From: Bacteroidota bacterium
GTDB taxonomy: Bacteria > Bacteroidota > Bacteroidia > Bacteroidales > Bacteroidaceae
Direction: 5' to 3'
Length of the DNA: 64,000 nt
Assembly (NCBI GenBank): GCA_023458215.1
Contig: JAEXAJ010000122.1
Span: forward strand, 39,756 to 103,755
This document shows, piece after piece, positions 16,084 through 27,408 of the stretch; within the stretch, counting starts at the first letter, position 1; every line of letters begins with the position of its first letter. The position numbers and the translations under genes are program-made. Below the pieces are notes generated by a model. The model had not been told where the DNA came from. It was given only the letters and a program-made list of their open reading frames with translations, and ran no database searches.

Positions 16084-17413
16084 AAATCTTCCTTCCCTGC
16101 CAGTCTCCCTTCTTTATATATAGCCAGCTGAAGAGAAGGATGAAGATGGAGTAAACCATTTCGGACGTCCAGCAGATGGCTACATCGAGTTGTAAATAAA
16201 GGATGATGTAGGTGATGTAGGCAACGTAGATAACTAACGTTCCCATTTCCAAACCTAACGCAGTACGTGTGTTTCCTGTACCGGAAACTGATTGAAAATA
16301 AACATTGGCAGGAACTAGGAACAGATAGGCGGCGCACATCACCCAAAGAGAATGAATGGATGCTAGTTGCAGGTCAACCATGTCCGTATAGATTCCTAAA
16401 ATCTGTTTGGGGAATAAAGTAAATAGTAACGCCAATGGAAGTACGAATAGGTAGGCTATGCGAACATGTTGACGGATGGTTCCGGGTACGCAATCTGTAT
16501 TGCCGGCGCCAATCAGATTGCTGACTAATGAACCGCAAGTAGAAGCAAATGCCATCATTACCATGAACAGAATACCGGATACGCTGCGCACGATATTGGT
16601 GATAGCCAAGGAGCGTTCGCCCATGTGCTCCACATAGAGGAAGAAGAGGAACCAAGTAGACAACGAAACGGAGTTTTGTATCATGGTCCACAATGAAACA
16701 TTCAACATTCGTTTCAATACTCCGAAATTGATTTTGGGTATGCGATCCAAAGCATATTTACGACAATCGATGCGGTTTCGGGTATACAGGATGAAGAATA
16801 TCAACGATACTAACTCTGCCAATGATGAACCTATAGCAGCACCCGCAATACCCAGTACCGGAAAACCGAATTTACCAAAGATCAGGACATAGTTGAATGC
16901 AACATTACTCAATACCATCACGATAGAGTTCAATGTAAGCGTTTTCGTCTGAGTTGTTCCTAGGAAGAAGGCACGGAATATCACTCCGCTAAAAGAGAAA
17001 AATGCGCCGAATACCCGCCAGTGCAGATAACTGATAGCTGCTTCGTATATATGTTCCGAACTGACAATGTGTTTCAATATTAACGGTGAGAAACAATAGG
17101 AGAGAAGGAACATCAGGGCCGCCATCCCTATCTGAAAGTAGATACCTTGATAAAATAGCTCACCTATTTCCTTGTATTCTTTTTCTCCATTACGCCGTGC
17201 AATGAGGATTTGTGTTCCGATACTAAAGCCAAAAGCCACCATAAAGATGACCATGTAAAATATACCGGCAATGGCAGATGCCCCTAATTCGACTTCACCC
17301 ACACGCCCCAGGAAGGCAGTGTCTGTCATACCTATCATTTGCTCCATAAGCAGGCTGATAAGGATAGGGTAGGCGATGAGCCAGATTTGTTTATAAGAAT
17401 ATTTAGTTTTCAT
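16082..17413 (-). CDS. MATE-family multidrug/Na+ antiporter
   Basis: With the ATG at 17413 (MKTKYSYKQIWLIAYPILIS) the protein has 443 residues and about twelve membrane spans, the standard MATE size. The family landmarks are GMTDTAFLGRVGEVELGASAIAG in the first spans and the mirrored half starting around SLWTMIQNSVSLSTWFLFF. MATE transporters export cationic drugs or metabolites in exchange for Na+ or H+ across the inner membrane. A longer in-frame extension up to 17548 would be translated from the 22-bp repeat array and is rejected. The 5' leader holds that array (17461-17570), which is unusual and might affect expression. The stop codon lies within a spacer repeat. Confidence 0.9.
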   Translation of the reverse strand: MKTKYSYKQIWLIAYPILISLLMEQMIGMTDTAFLGRVGEVELGASAIAGIFYMVIFMVAFGFSIGTQILIARRNGEKEYKEIGELFYQGIYFQIGMAALMFLLSYCFSPLILKHIVSSEHIYEAAISYLHWRVFGAFFSFSGVIFRAFFLGTTQTKTLTLNSIVMVLSNVAFNYVLIFGKFGFPVLGIAGAAIGSSLAELVSLIFFILYTRNRIDCRKYALDRIPKINFGVLKRMLNVSLWTMIQNSVSLSTWFLFFLYVEHMGERSLAITNIVRSVSGILFMVMMAFASTCGSLVSNLIGAGNTDCVPGTIRQHVRIAYLFVLPLALLFTLFPKQILGIYTDMVDLQLASIHSLWVMCAAYLFLVPANVYFQSVSGTGNTRTALGLEMGTLVIYVAYITYIILYLQLDVAICWTSEMVYSIFILLFSWLYIKKGDWQGRKI

Positions 17414-17460
17414 AATCAATGAATTATCTTTTTTTGATGAACTTAGTTTTTGTCGTTTCA

Positions 17461-17570
17461 AAACAGATGGTCTGTTCCACCGAAACAGATGATGCGTTTG
17501 GGCTAAACGGATGATGCGTTTAGGGCAAACAGATGATGCGTTTGACACTAATAGATCATCTGTTTCTTTG
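17461..17570. repeat. Tandem array of 22-bp units in the MATE leader
   Basis: Five consecutive 22-bp units start at 17461, 17483, 17505, 17527 and 17549. The central three are almost identical (AAACAGATGATGCGTTT plus five variable bases); the first and last are diverged. The core is itself partly palindromic (AAAC...GTTT). The array lies between the MATE start codon and the yidC terminator. Confidence 0.85.
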
Positions 17571-17581
17571 CCTTTAGATTA

Positions 17582-17615
17582 AGAAAGCCGAACAACATCC
17601 ATTGCCCGGCTTTCT
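17582..17615 (-). terminator. Hairpin terminator after yidC
   Basis: AGAAAGCCG (17582-17590) pairs with CGGCTTTCT (17607-17615), a 9-bp stem with a 16-base loop, 24 bases downstream of the yidC stop on the minus strand. The T-run after it is weak. Confidence 0.6.
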
Positions 17616-17638
17616 GCTGAAAATATCTTTCGCAGGAG

Positions 17639-19495
17639 TTATCTCTTGCCCTGCTTTTCTTTCATTAGCTCTTGTTGCTTTTGCATAGCTTCCAAACGCG
17701 CGGCAAAACCTGTCTTCTTCATCTTCTTCGGATCTTTCTTGCTGGCTTCCAGTTGAGCAAGAAGTTTCTCCTCATTGGTCGTTTTGCGCATGATAATAGT
17801 TGTTACCACACTGATCAATGTAGAGATAAAGTAGTAATAGTTCAATCCCGAAGGATAATCGTTCAGGATGAATAAGAACATTACGGGCATCAAATAAGAC
17901 ATCCACTTCATGGCTGCCATCTGAGGATTGGCACCTGTATCTTGTTGCTGCATCATATACTTCGTGTTCAGGATATTGGTTGCTGTCATCAGCAAACAGA
18001 ACAAACTCAGGTGATTGCCTAAGAACGGGATATTGAACGGGAAGTTGATGAACGCATCGTAAGTCGAGAGGTCGTCCGCCCACAAGAAGCTCTGTTGACG
18101 AAGTTCGATAGCACTCGGCACAAACATAAACAATGCCATCAGGATAGGGAATTGTATCAGCATCGGCAGACATCCACCCATCGGACTCACACCGTATTGG
18201 CTGTAAAGTCCCATCACTTCCTGCTGCTTTTTCATCGCATCTTCCTGCTTGGGGTACTTCTGATTGATTTCGTCAATTTTCGGTTTCAACACACGCATTT
18301 TGGCGGATGACATATAAGTTTTCCAAGTAGCGGGGAATACTACAGCTTTTACAATCAGCGTCATCAGCAGTAATACGATGCCCATGCCCAATCCCCAACC
18401 GGACAACCAGTCGAAGATGTTAATGGTAAACCATTGATTTATCTGGCGGACAACCGGCCAGCCCAAATATACCAAACGGTTCAGTTCCCATTTCTCCGTA
18501 CGTCCTTTGTCAAGAGCAGTCAACGTTTTATAGTGGTTCGGACCAAAGTAGAAGTACATCTGAGTAGCTTCTTTACCGGTCGGGTCGAACTTAGTGCTCA
18601 TTTCGGCAGAGTAGTCCTTTATATAACCACTGCCCTGAGCTTCCATTTTTGATACCAACTTGGTCTTTTCAAAGTCAGCATCAGCCAGGAACACAGTAGA
18701 GAAGAACTGATTTTTGAAAGCAATCCAATCCAAACGTTCGGGAATCTGTTTTTCATCGTTCTTATTGGCAGATAAATAATCGGTTCCTTCGCCGGTCTTC
18801 TTATAAGTCAACTCAGACAAGCGATTTTCATACGTATAACCTTTCTCGATCTGACGGGCACGTTGTGACCATTCAATATCTACAAAGTTGTTGGTAGCCG
18901 CTAATTTGTCTTCCATGTTTACAGCCTGAATGGTAAAGTCTATCAGGTATGTGTCATGATGCATGGCATACGTGAAGTCAATGTAGCTGGAACTATTAGC
19001 AAACAGACGCATGGTAACGGTACTATCCGTACGGTTTACAGGGGTAAAGAAAAAGTCTTCCGTCTGAATCGTTTCCTGCTTATTATAGAAAAGGAAGTTC
19101 ATCGAAGCATCGTTACCTTGGAACAATGAAACGGGGGTCTTTTTATCCTGTCCCATATACTCTTTTAAGGTTGCCGAAGCTATGCGTCCGCCCTTAGTAT
19201 CTACTGTTATCTCTGCCAGGTTGTTCTGGATAGTTATCTGCGAGTTGGTTCCTTGACGCGCATCGAAGAAGAGGGCGGAGGAGTCAATCGCAGTAGCGGG
19301 CGCAGCTTCTTTCTCGTTAGCCAAGGCTGCTTCTGCTTTTGCTTTCAGGTCTGCTTCCCGCTGTTGCACTTGAGCAATAGAGTCATAGTAGTGCTGTTGT
19401 GCTTCCAGTTGTTCCTGGCTCGGTCGGCTCAAAAAGCTGAAACCTACTAACAAAATAGCTATTAAAACAAGACCCGTAATGGTGTTTTTGTCCAT
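17639..19495 (-). CDS. yidC: Membrane protein insertase YidC
   Basis: The 618-residue protein has the YidC/Oxa1 layout: a first transmembrane segment ([16 protein letters not shown], residues 6-21), a large periplasmic domain to about residue 360, then the conserved membrane core starting near [22 protein letters not shown], with [21 protein letters not shown] in the middle. The C-terminal tail is basic with many Lys and Gln ([12 protein letters not shown]...[14 protein letters not shown]), as expected for ribosome contact. It inserts and folds inner-membrane proteins with or without SecYEG; the F-type ATP synthase c subunit is a classical client, encoded elsewhere in this window. It follows pyrG with a 29-base gap on the minus strand, suggesting a shared transcript. 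Confidence 0.97.
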   Translation of the reverse strand: MDKNTITGLVLIAILLVGFSFLSRPSQEQLEAQQHYYDSIAQVQQREADLKAKAEAALANEKEAAPATAIDSSALFFDARQGTNSQITIQNNLAEITVDTKGGRIASATLKEYMGQDKKTPVSLFQGNDASMNFLFYNKQETIQTEDFFFTPVNRTDSTVTMRLFANSSSYIDFTYAMHHDTYLIDFTIQAVNMEDKLAATNNFVDIEWSQRARQIEKGYTYENRLSELTYKKTGEGTDYLSANKNDEKQIPERLDWIAFKNQFFSTVFLADADFEKTKLVSKMEAQGSGYIKDYSAEMSTKFDPTGKEATQMYFYFGPNHYKTLTALDKGRTEKWELNRLVYLGWPVVRQINQWFTINIFDWLSGWGLGMGIVLLLMTLIVKAVVFPATWKTYMSSAKMRVLKPKIDEINQKYPKQEDAMKKQQEVMGLYSQYGVSPMGGCLPMLIQFPILMALFMFVPSAIELRQQSFLWADDLSTYDAFINFPFNIPFLGNHLSLFCLLMTATNILNTKYMMQQQDTGANPQMAAMKWMSYLMPVMFLFILNDYPSGLNYYYFISTLISVVTTIIMRKTTNEEKLLAQLEASKKDPKKMKKTGFAARLEAMQKQQELMKEKQGKR

Positions 19496-19524
19496 GTAAT
19501 CAATTCTGAATTATAAATTATAAA

Positions 19525-21168
<1,644 letters not shown>

Positions 21169-21215
21169 TTACTAATGTTAGTGCACCCGTTGGTACACGT
21201 TGGACTTAAAAAGCG

Positions 21216-21223
21216 CAAAATTA
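21216..21223 (-). promoter_or_regulatory. Putative -7 element of pyrG-yidC
   Basis: Minus-strand TAATTTTG fits TAnnTTTG, 74 bases upstream of the pyrG start; this leaves a leader of roughly 65 bases. Confidence 0.6.
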
Positions 21224-21343
21224 TAAAAAAAAGAGGAAGTACGGAAAGTTTCGGTGAAACAATTATTAAAAAATACAATTTCATGGCAGAAACACTCATT
21301 TGCATTTTCTGTGAGTTTTCTATGTTTTCTAAACATTTTAAAC

Positions 21344-21351
21344 TAAATTTG
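21344..21351 (+). promoter_or_regulatory. Putative -7 element of the DUF3078 gene
   Basis: TAAATTTG stands 25 bases before the ATG at 21377. Confidence 0.6.
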
Positions 21352-21376
21352 CGCTCGAATCAGAGTTTTTGGGATT

Positions 21377-22840
21377 ATGAAGAATAGACATGTTTTATTA
21401 GGGGCACTTGCCATGATGTTCTCTTCATCATTGGCGGCACAAAACACAGTGGACTCCACTAAGAAGAATAGCCAACAGGAGACAACGGTCCAAGCCGATA
21501 CTTTATCGGGAATTATCAAGGACTACATGGTGTTGAAACTGAAACCGGAAGGTTCCGGTTATAAATTAGATACTGTTTCTATATTATATGAAAGGTATTT
21601 CGGCGTTTTGGATTATTTGAATAATCCTATAACACCGGAACGTTATATAGCAATCAATCCTGATTATTATCGGCTGTTTTTACCGTTTACATACTATTAT
21701 GCTCCTATAGAGCGGGTTTCTAAAGTAGACTGGGCATTTAAGACACCAGTGCAACCGGCATTGCCGCAACAAGAGATGCTGGCTTTCGATACAATAAGCT
21801 TTTCTTCTAAAGAACATGCAAATAAAATTGTAGACCGTACATTATTGAATACTTATGTGAGCCGTCCCGATTTTGTGATAAGAACGGAAGAGGAGGTGAT
21901 GAAAGGTAAGATATTTAAAGATAATATCGAAAAGGAAATCAAGTCCAAACCATCTGTGGTAAAACTGTTTGCACTGGAAGATATGGTTGGTGTAAAAGAA
22001 GAGGCAGAAGTCATCATCCGGAAACCTAATTGGTGGGTGACGGGCGGAAACGGCTCTTTGCAAATCACCCAGAGTTATATCTCGGATAACTGGTATAAAG
22101 GTGGTGAAAGCAATAATGCTTTGATGGCAAATCTTCAGCTATTCGCCAATTATAACGATCGGGAGAAAGTTCAATGGGAGAATCTGTTGGATGCTAAAAT
22201 AGGTATCAACTCGTCACCTTCAGACGAATATCATGATTATCTGATAAATACCGACCAATTCCGTTTGTATAGCAAACTGGGTGTTCAGGCTGCTACTAAT
22301 TGGTATTATACTATTTCTACAGAGTTTAAAACCCAATTCTTTAAAGGATACAAAGCGAATAGTGAAGAGCTTGTCGCTGCATTCTTTGCTCCGGCCGATT
22401 GGGCATCCAGTATCGGTATGGACTACAAGTTGAAGAAGAAGAAATTCAATTTGTCTGTATTCATCGCTCCTTTGACTTATATGATGCGTTATGTGGGAAA
22501 TAGAGAAGTGGATGAAGTGAAGTTTGGTTTGGATAAAGGTAAGATGGTGAAGCATAATTTTGGTTCCCAGATACAACCTACACTTTCTTGGACTATTATA
22601 CCTTCTATTATATGGGATTCACGTCTTGACTACCAGACCAGTTATGAGTGGACTCGTATTGAATGGGAAAATACAGTGAATTTTGTATTGAACCGTTATC
22701 TTTCCACGAAGATCTATGTACATGCCCGCTACGATGATAGTTCCAAACCTACAACCGGTGACAGTCACTTCCAGGTGAAAGAGTTATTAAGTTTTGGTAT
22801 CAATTACAAATGGTTACCATATAGAGTGGATAATGAATGA
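21377..22840 (+). CDS. DUF3078 domain protein, secreted, probably outer membrane associated
   Basis: A 487-residue protein with a cleavable signal peptide ([23 protein letters not shown], cut after about residue 21). The C-terminal half, from [30 protein letters not shown] onward, is the DUF3078 region found throughout Bacteroidetes; alternating aromatic and polar residues ([26 protein letters not shown]) and the closing strand suggest a beta-barrel-like structure. Its function is unknown. It is a single-gene unit with its own promoter and a strong terminator, transcribed away from pyrG. I see no lipobox. Confidence 0.85.
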   Translation: MKNRHVLLGALAMMFSSSLAAQNTVDSTKKNSQQETTVQADTLSGIIKDYMVLKLKPEGSGYKLDTVSILYERYFGVLDYLNNPITPERYIAINPDYYRLFLPFTYYYAPIERVSKVDWAFKTPVQPALPQQEMLAFDTISFSSKEHANKIVDRTLLNTYVSRPDFVIRTEEEVMKGKIFKDNIEKEIKSKPSVVKLFALEDMVGVKEEAEVIIRKPNWWVTGGNGSLQITQSYISDNWYKGGESNNALMANLQLFANYNDREKVQWENLLDAKIGINSSPSDEYHDYLINTDQFRLYSKLGVQAATNWYYTISTEFKTQFFKGYKANSEELVAAFFAPADWASSIGMDYKLKKKKFNLSVFIAPLTYMMRYVGNREVDEVKFGLDKGKMVKHNFGSQIQPTLSWTIIPSIIWDSRLDYQTSYEWTRIEWENTVNFVLNRYLSTKIYVHARYDDSSKPTTGDSHFQVKELLSFGINYKWLPYRVDNE

Positions 22841-22846
22841 AAAGTG

Positions 22847-22877
22847 CGCTCCGTTGGATGACAACGGGGCGTTTTTT
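22847..22877 (+). terminator. Rho-independent terminator after the DUF3078 gene
   Basis: CGCTCCGTTG (22847-22856) and CAACGGGGCG (22862-22871) pair over 10 bp with one T-G wobble around a 5-base loop, followed by six T. Confidence 0.9.
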
Positions 22878-22983
22878 ATGTTTTATAGTAGAAAAAAAGC
22901 AGAAAAACTTCAAAAAAAGAGTAAAAGCACGTTCACGTGCACATAAAAAACATTCGAAAGGTTTGCAGTTCACAAATAATGAG

Positions 22984-22991
22984 TAAATTTG
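22984..22991 (+). promoter_or_regulatory. Putative -7 element of the rseC-rnf operon
   Basis: TAAATTTG stands 29 bases before the ATG at 23020 and is the only strict TAnnTTTG in the gap after the terminator. Confidence 0.6.
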
Positions 22992-23019
22992 CCGCAATTT
23001 GTAATGCTCACTTTGCAAA

Positions 23020-23439
23020 ATGGCGAATACTATAAGACATCAAGGTATTGTGGAAAACATAAACGGCTCTCACCTTCAGGTGAGGATTATTCAAACTTCA
23101 GCCTGTGCTTCGTGCAGTGTCAAGGGACATTGTAGTTCTGCTGATACCAAAGAAAAACTTATTGATGTAACAGATCCCGATGCAGCTTCTTATCAACCCG
23201 GTGACCGTGTATGGGTAATTGGGGAACTTTCGATGGGAGCAATGGCAGTTCTGTTTGCTTTTATACTTCCTTTCCTCGTTTTGATTATTTCTCTTTTTAT
23301 CTTTATGGCTATTTGGAATGACGAGTTAAGTTCATCACTCTGCTCGCTGGCGCTTCTTATACCTTATTATTATATATTGTGGCTGAACAAGTCACGGTTG
23401 GGGAAGAAGTTCTCATTTTCAATACGCCCCATTGATTGA
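23020..23439 (+). CDS. rseC: SoxR-reducing system / RseC-family membrane protein
   Basis: A 139-residue protein with an N-terminal cytoplasmic part carrying a CASCSVKGHC cysteine cluster (Cys at about 25, 28 and 34) and two membrane spans (MAVLFAFILPFLVLIISLFIF and SSLCSLALLIPYYYILWL), the RseC/MucC layout. In proteobacteria RseC is linked to sigma-E control or to Rnf-dependent reduction of SoxR. In Bacteroidetes it regularly heads the rnf operon, so a role in electron transfer to or maturation of Rnf is more likely than sigma-E control; this is an inference. It is followed by rnfB after about 40 bases. Confidence 0.88.
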   Translation: MANTIRHQGIVENINGSHLQVRIIQTSACASCSVKGHCSSADTKEKLIDVTDPDAASYQPGDRVWVIGELSMGAMAVLFAFILPFLVLIISLFIFMAIWNDELSSSLCSLALLIPYYYILWLNKSRLGKKFSFSIRPID

Positions 23440-23479
23440 ATAATACGTAAAAACAAATAATTAATAAACTACTAATTTT

Positions 23480-24355
23480 ATGAATGTAATTCTGATTGCA
23501 GTGATTTCATTGGGGGCTATAGCGCTGATTGCGGCTGCTATTCTTTATATTGCTTCCAAGAAATTTGCTGTGTATGAAGACCCAAGGATTGCGCTGGTGG
23601 CGGAGGTGTTACCTCAAGCTAATTGCGGTGGATGTGGTTATCCCGGTTGTGGCGGATTTGCCGATGCATGTGTGAAGGCAAGTACGTTGGAAGGTAAGTT
23701 TTGCCCGGTCGGCGGACAGGATGTCATGGCAAAAGTTGCCGGAATACTAGGTATGGATGCAGCAACTTCCGAACCTATGGTTGCGGTGGTAAGATGTAAT
23801 GGTACTTGTGCCAACCGTCCTCGTCTCAACCAATATGATGGAGCGAAGAGTTGCGCTATCGCTGCTTCTCTTTATGGAGGGGAAACGGGTTGCAGTTATG
23901 GATGCTTGGGTTGTGGCGACTGTGTAAGCGTATGTCAGTTCGATGCTATTCACATGAATCCCGAAACCGGACTTCCTGAAGTGGATGAAGCTAAATGTAC
24001 CGCTTGTGGTGCTTGTGCTAAAGCTTGTCCGAAGGCTATCATCGAAATTCGTCCGCAAGGCAAGAAGTCACGCCGTGTTTATGTGCAATGCGTAAACAAA
24101 GATAAGGGTGCCGTGGCGCGTAAATCTTGTACGGTGGCTTGTATCGGTTGCGGTAAATGTGTGAAGGTTTGCCCGTTCGAGGCTATTTCTTTGGAGAACA
24201 ACTTGGCGTACATTGATCCTAATCAGTGTAAGTCTTGTCGTAAATGCGTAGAAGTTTGTCCGCAGAATACCATTACCGAACTTAACTTCCCTCCCCGCAA
24301 GCCGAAAGTGGAAGAAGTAGCTCCGGCAGCAGAAGCTCCGAAGGCAGAGGCATAA
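23480..24355 (+). CDS. rnfB: Rnf complex subunit B (iron-sulfur protein)
   Basis: This 291-residue subunit has one N-terminal membrane anchor (VILIAVISLGAIALIAAAILYIA), then the RnfB Fe-S module ANCGGCGYPGCGGFADACVK near residues 49-67. It then has several 4Fe-4S ferredoxin motifs: CLGCGDCVSVC, CTACGACAKACPK, CIGCGKCVKVCPF and CKSCRKCVEVCPQ. It is the cytoplasmic entry point for electrons from reduced ferredoxin, passing them on within the ion-pumping ferredoxin:NAD+ oxidoreductase. The C-terminal tail is rich in Ala, Glu and Pro. It lies second in the operon rseC-rnfB-C-D-G-E-A, the usual order in Bacteroidetes. Confidence 0.97.
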   Translation: MNVILIAVISLGAIALIAAAILYIASKKFAVYEDPRIALVAEVLPQANCGGCGYPGCGGFADACVKASTLEGKFCPVGGQDVMAKVAGILGMDAATSEPMVAVVRCNGTCANRPRLNQYDGAKSCAIAASLYGGETGCSYGCLGCGDCVSVCQFDAIHMNPETGLPEVDEAKCTACGACAKACPKAIIEIRPQGKKSRRVYVQCVNKDKGAVARKSCTVACIGCGKCVKVCPFEAISLENNLAYIDPNQCKSCRKCVEVCPQNTITELNFPPRKPKVEEVAPAAEAPKAEA

Positions 24356-24393
24356 ATTAATAAGTAAATAAACGACTAAAAATACAGAATTGT

Positions 24394-25731
24394 ATGTTGA
24401 AGACATTTTCAATTGGTGGAGTTCATCCACACGAAAATAAACTTTCAGCACATCAGCCTATCATCAAAGCAGAAGTTCCGGCCAAGGCTGTTATTTTGCT
24501 AGGACAGCACATCGGTGCTCCTGCAAAGCCTATCGTGAACAAAGGTGATGTCGTGAAAGTAGGTACAAAGATTGCCGAACCCGGTGGCTTCGTATCAGCA
24601 GCAATCCATTCGTCTGTTAGCGGAAAGGTCGCTAAAGTAGACACGATTGTCGATGCAAGCGGTTACGCTAAACCTGCTATCTTCATTGATGTAGAGGGAG
24701 ATGAATGGGAAGAAAGTATTGATCGCAGTCAAACATTGGCTAAAGAATGTAATCTCACTTCCGAAGAGATAGTGAAGAAAATAGCTGATGCCGGTATCGT
24801 GGGTTTGGGTGGTGCTTGCTTCCCTACACAGGTAAAGTTGTGTCCTCCTCCTGCATTTAAGGCAGAATGTGTTATAATCAATGCCGTAGAGTGCGAGCCC
24901 TATCTGACTGCCGACCATCAGCTGATGCTGGAACATGCTGAAGAAATCATGGTAGGTGTATCTATCCTGATGAAAGCGGTAAAAGTAAACAAGGCATTTA
25001 TCGGAATTGAAAACAATAAGCCTGATGCTATCCAGTTGATGACCAAAGTCGCTTCCAGCTATGCCGGTATCGAGGTAGTTCCTTTAAAGGTACAATATCC
25101 GCAAGGTGGTGAAAAGCAGTTGATCGATGCTATTACCAGTCGTCAGGTTGCTGCCGGCGCACTGCCTATTTCCACGGGAGCAGTTGTTCAAAACGTAGGT
25201 ACGGCATTTGCAGTTTACGAAGCTGTTCAGAAGAATAAGCCTTTGTTTGAGCGTGTCATTACCGTAACGGGTAAGTCCTTGTCAAAACCATCCAACTTTT
25301 TGGCACGTATCGGTACTCCGATGAAACAATTAATCGATGCATGCGGCGGTCTTCCCGAAGATACAGGTAAGGTTATCGGCGGCGGTCCGATGATGGGTAA
25401 AGCCTTGGTGAATACAGATGTACCCACAGCGAAAGGTAGCTCGGGTATTCTGATTATGAACGACAAAGAAGCTAAACGGGGTGAAATACAACCTTGTATT
25501 CGTTGCGCTAAGTGTGTAGGTGCTTGTCCGATGGGACTGGAACCTTACTTGCTCGCCACGGTTTCGGCTCATGGAGATTTTGAAAGAGTAGAGAAAGAAG
25601 ACATTATGTCGTGTATCGAATGCGGCTCATGCCAGTTCACTTGTCCTTCCAACCGTCCGATGCTGGATTACATCCGCTTAGGAAAGGGCAAAGTAGGAGC
25701 ATTGATCCGTGCACGTCAAGCTAAAAAATAA
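24394..25731 (+). CDS. rnfC: Rnf complex subunit C (NADH/FMN-binding)
   Basis: At 445 residues this matches the short RnfC form. It has the barrel-like N-terminus (GGVHPHENKLSA), then GIVGLGGACFPTQVKL near residues 137-152 and IINAVECEPYLTADH, which belong to the FMN/NADH-binding domain shared with NuoF. Two 4Fe-4S sites follow at CIRCAKCVGACPMGLEP and CIECGSCQFTCPSNRP. RnfC is the cytoplasmic subunit where NAD+ is reduced. It starts 38 bases after rnfB and ends 6 bases before rnfD. Confidence 0.97.
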   Translation: MLKTFSIGGVHPHENKLSAHQPIIKAEVPAKAVILLGQHIGAPAKPIVNKGDVVKVGTKIAEPGGFVSAAIHSSVSGKVAKVDTIVDASGYAKPAIFIDVEGDEWEESIDRSQTLAKECNLTSEEIVKKIADAGIVGLGGACFPTQVKLCPPPAFKAECVIINAVECEPYLTADHQLMLEHAEEIMVGVSILMKAVKVNKAFIGIENNKPDAIQLMTKVASSYAGIEVVPLKVQYPQGGEKQLIDAITSRQVAAGALPISTGAVVQNVGTAFAVYEAVQKNKPLFERVITVTGKSLSKPSNFLARIGTPMKQLIDACGGLPEDTGKVIGGGPMMGKALVNTDVPTAKGSSGILIMNDKEAKRGEIQPCIRCAKCVGACPMGLEPYLLATVSAHGDFERVEKEDIMSCIECGSCQFTCPSNRPMLDYIRLGKGKVGALIRARQAKK

Positions 25732-25737
25732 CGAACT

Positions 25738-26730
25738 ATGAATAAATTAATCGTTTCCCTTTCGCCCCACGTTCACGGCGGTGACAGCGTAAAGAAGAAT
25801 ATGTACGGTGTGCTTATTGCACTGATTCCGGCATTCCTCGTATCGCTTTACTTTTTCGGACTGGGTGCGCTGATTGTTACGGCTACATCTGTAGCAGCTT
25901 GCTTGTTCTTTGAATGGGCTATCGGCAAATACCTGATGAAGAAAGAAACTTCGACTATCTGCGACGGTTCCGCCATCATCACAGGTGTGTTGCTGGCATT
26001 CAATTTACCTTCTAACCTTCCGATCTGGATTATTATACTGGGCGCTTTGTTTGCCATTGGTGTAGGTAAGATGTCTTTTGGAGGTTTGGGTTGCAATCCT
26101 TTTAACCCTGCGTTGGCGGGACGTGTATTCCTGTTGCTTTCTTTTCCCGTGCAGATGACGACTTGGCCTCTTGTGGGGCAGTTGACGGCTTATGCCGATG
26201 CTACTACCGGAGCTACGCCGTTGGCTATTATGAAAGGAGTTATCAATGGTGCTCCGGGTGTGTCGTTGAGCGATCTTCCGGGATCTTTCGATCTGTTGAT
26301 TGGTAACAATGGCGGATGTTTGGGTGAAGTCAGTGCGTTGGCTTTATTGCTGGGACTGGCCTATATGTTATGGAAGAAAATCATTACCTGGCACATTCCT
26401 GTATCCATTTTGGTTACTGTATTCGTTTTCTCGGGTATCATGTACTTGGTTAATCCTCAACTTTATGTATCTCCGCTGGTACAGTTGCTTTCCGGTGGTT
26501 TGATGTTGGGAGCTGTTTTTATGGCTACCGATTATGTGACATCTCCTATGAGTCACAAAGGTATGCTGATCTATGGTGTATGTATCGGTTTGCTGACAGT
26601 AGTAATCCGTCTGTTCGGTGCATATCCCGAAGGTATGTCGTTCGCTATTCTGATAATGAATGCGTTCACTCCGTTGATTAACACGTATGTTAAACCTAAA
26701 CGCTTTGGGGAGGTAGCGAAGAAGAAATGA
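25738..26730 (+). CDS. rnfD: Rnf complex subunit D (FMN-bearing membrane subunit)
   Basis: The 330-residue integral membrane subunit has about nine or ten spans and belongs to the NqrB/RnfD family. The flavin attachment motif is TGATPL near residues 160-165 (within ADATTGATPLA), where a threonine carries FMN by a phosphodiester bond in characterised homologues. Other signatures are FGGLGCNPFNPALAGR and the late MATDYVTSPMSHKGM. It forms part of the ion-translocating core. Its stop overlaps the rnfG start (ATGA), so the two are translationally coupled. Confidence 0.97.
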   Translation: MNKLIVSLSPHVHGGDSVKKNMYGVLIALIPAFLVSLYFFGLGALIVTATSVAACLFFEWAIGKYLMKKETSTICDGSAIITGVLLAFNLPSNLPIWIIILGALFAIGVGKMSFGGLGCNPFNPALAGRVFLLLSFPVQMTTWPLVGQLTAYADATTGATPLAIMKGVINGAPGVSLSDLPGSFDLLIGNNGGCLGEVSALALLLGLAYMLWKKIITWHIPVSILVTVFVFSGIMYLVNPQLYVSPLVQLLSGGLMLGAVFMATDYVTSPMSHKGMLIYGVCIGLLTVVIRLFGAYPEGMSFAILIMNAFTPLINTYVKPKRFGEVAKKK

Positions 26731-27392
26731 AAAAGTTAGAATCATCCTTGAAGAATATGTTGCTGGTACTTACGGGTGTTACAGCTATCTCCGTAGCGTT
26801 GCTGGCTTATGTAAACGAATTGACGAAGGAACCTATTGCGCAAGCAAATGCCAAGACATTGAGCGATGCAGTCAGTGCTGTAGTTCCGGGTTTTGATAAT
26901 GACCCTATTGCAGAAAAGAAAGTGCAAGAAGTGAATGGTGTAGAATACTCCGTATATCCTGCAACCAAAGACGGCAAATATATCGGTGCGGCGGTAGAGG
27001 CTACTGCCATGGGTTTCGGTGGTGAACTGAAAGTTTTGGTAGGTTTCGATGCCGAAGGAAAGATCATTGATTATTCTTTGTTGTCACATGTAGAAACCCC
27101 GGGCTTGGGTTCCAAGGCTGCCGATTGGTTTAAGAAAGGCAATAAAGGAGATATCACCGGTATGAATCCGGGCGAAGCTGCGCTGGTTGTTAGCAAAGAT
27201 GGTGGCAAAATAGATGCCATTACAGCTTCTACTATTACTACGCGTGCTTTCCTGAATGCCGTAAACACAGCATACGCCGCATACGCCGGTCAGAATACTG
27301 CCGACGGTACTACCGGTGCCACTCAAAAGAATGTTGAACAACCTGCTGATTCCACAGCCGTACAACCTGTGGATACTCTCGGCGTAAAATAA
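26727..27392 (+). CDS. rnfG: Rnf complex subunit G (covalent FMN protein)
   Basis: This 221-residue protein has a single N-terminal membrane span (MLLVLTGVTAISVALLAYV) and a periplasmic FMN-binding domain (GFGGELKVLVGFDAEGKI...HVETPGLGSK). The flavinylation site should be the threonine in DAITASTIT near residue 170, equivalent to the S(T)GAT motif of RnfG/NqrC. Flavinylation requires an ApbE-type transferase, not found in this window. The C-terminal tail after about residue 190 is low-complexity (Thr, Gln, Asp rich) and is probably a disordered extension. Confidence 0.95.
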   Translation: MKKLESSLKNMLLVLTGVTAISVALLAYVNELTKEPIAQANAKTLSDAVSAVVPGFDNDPIAEKKVQEVNGVEYSVYPATKDGKYIGAAVEATAMGFGGELKVLVGFDAEGKIIDYSLLSHVETPGLGSKAADWFKKGNKGDITGMNPGEAALVVSKDGGKIDAITASTITTRAFLNAVNTAYAAYAGQNTADGTTGATQKNVEQPADSTAVQPVDTLGVK

Positions 27393-27408
27393 GAAAGGAG
27401 TAGAAGAT

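Noticed and set aside
17414..17548. 45-residue N-terminal extension of the MATE protein
   Set aside because: It would be encoded by the 22-bp array, and the ATG at 17413 gives the family-typical start.
17461..17570. CRISPR-like array
   Set aside because: The units are directly adjacent with no unique spacers and no cas genes nearby; the same holds at 32094-32221 and 43850-43929.
21175..21387. 70-codon plus-strand frame between pyrG and the DUF3078 gene
   Set aside because: It runs through both promoter elements, is composed of low-complexity A/T-rich sequence and has no recognisable product.
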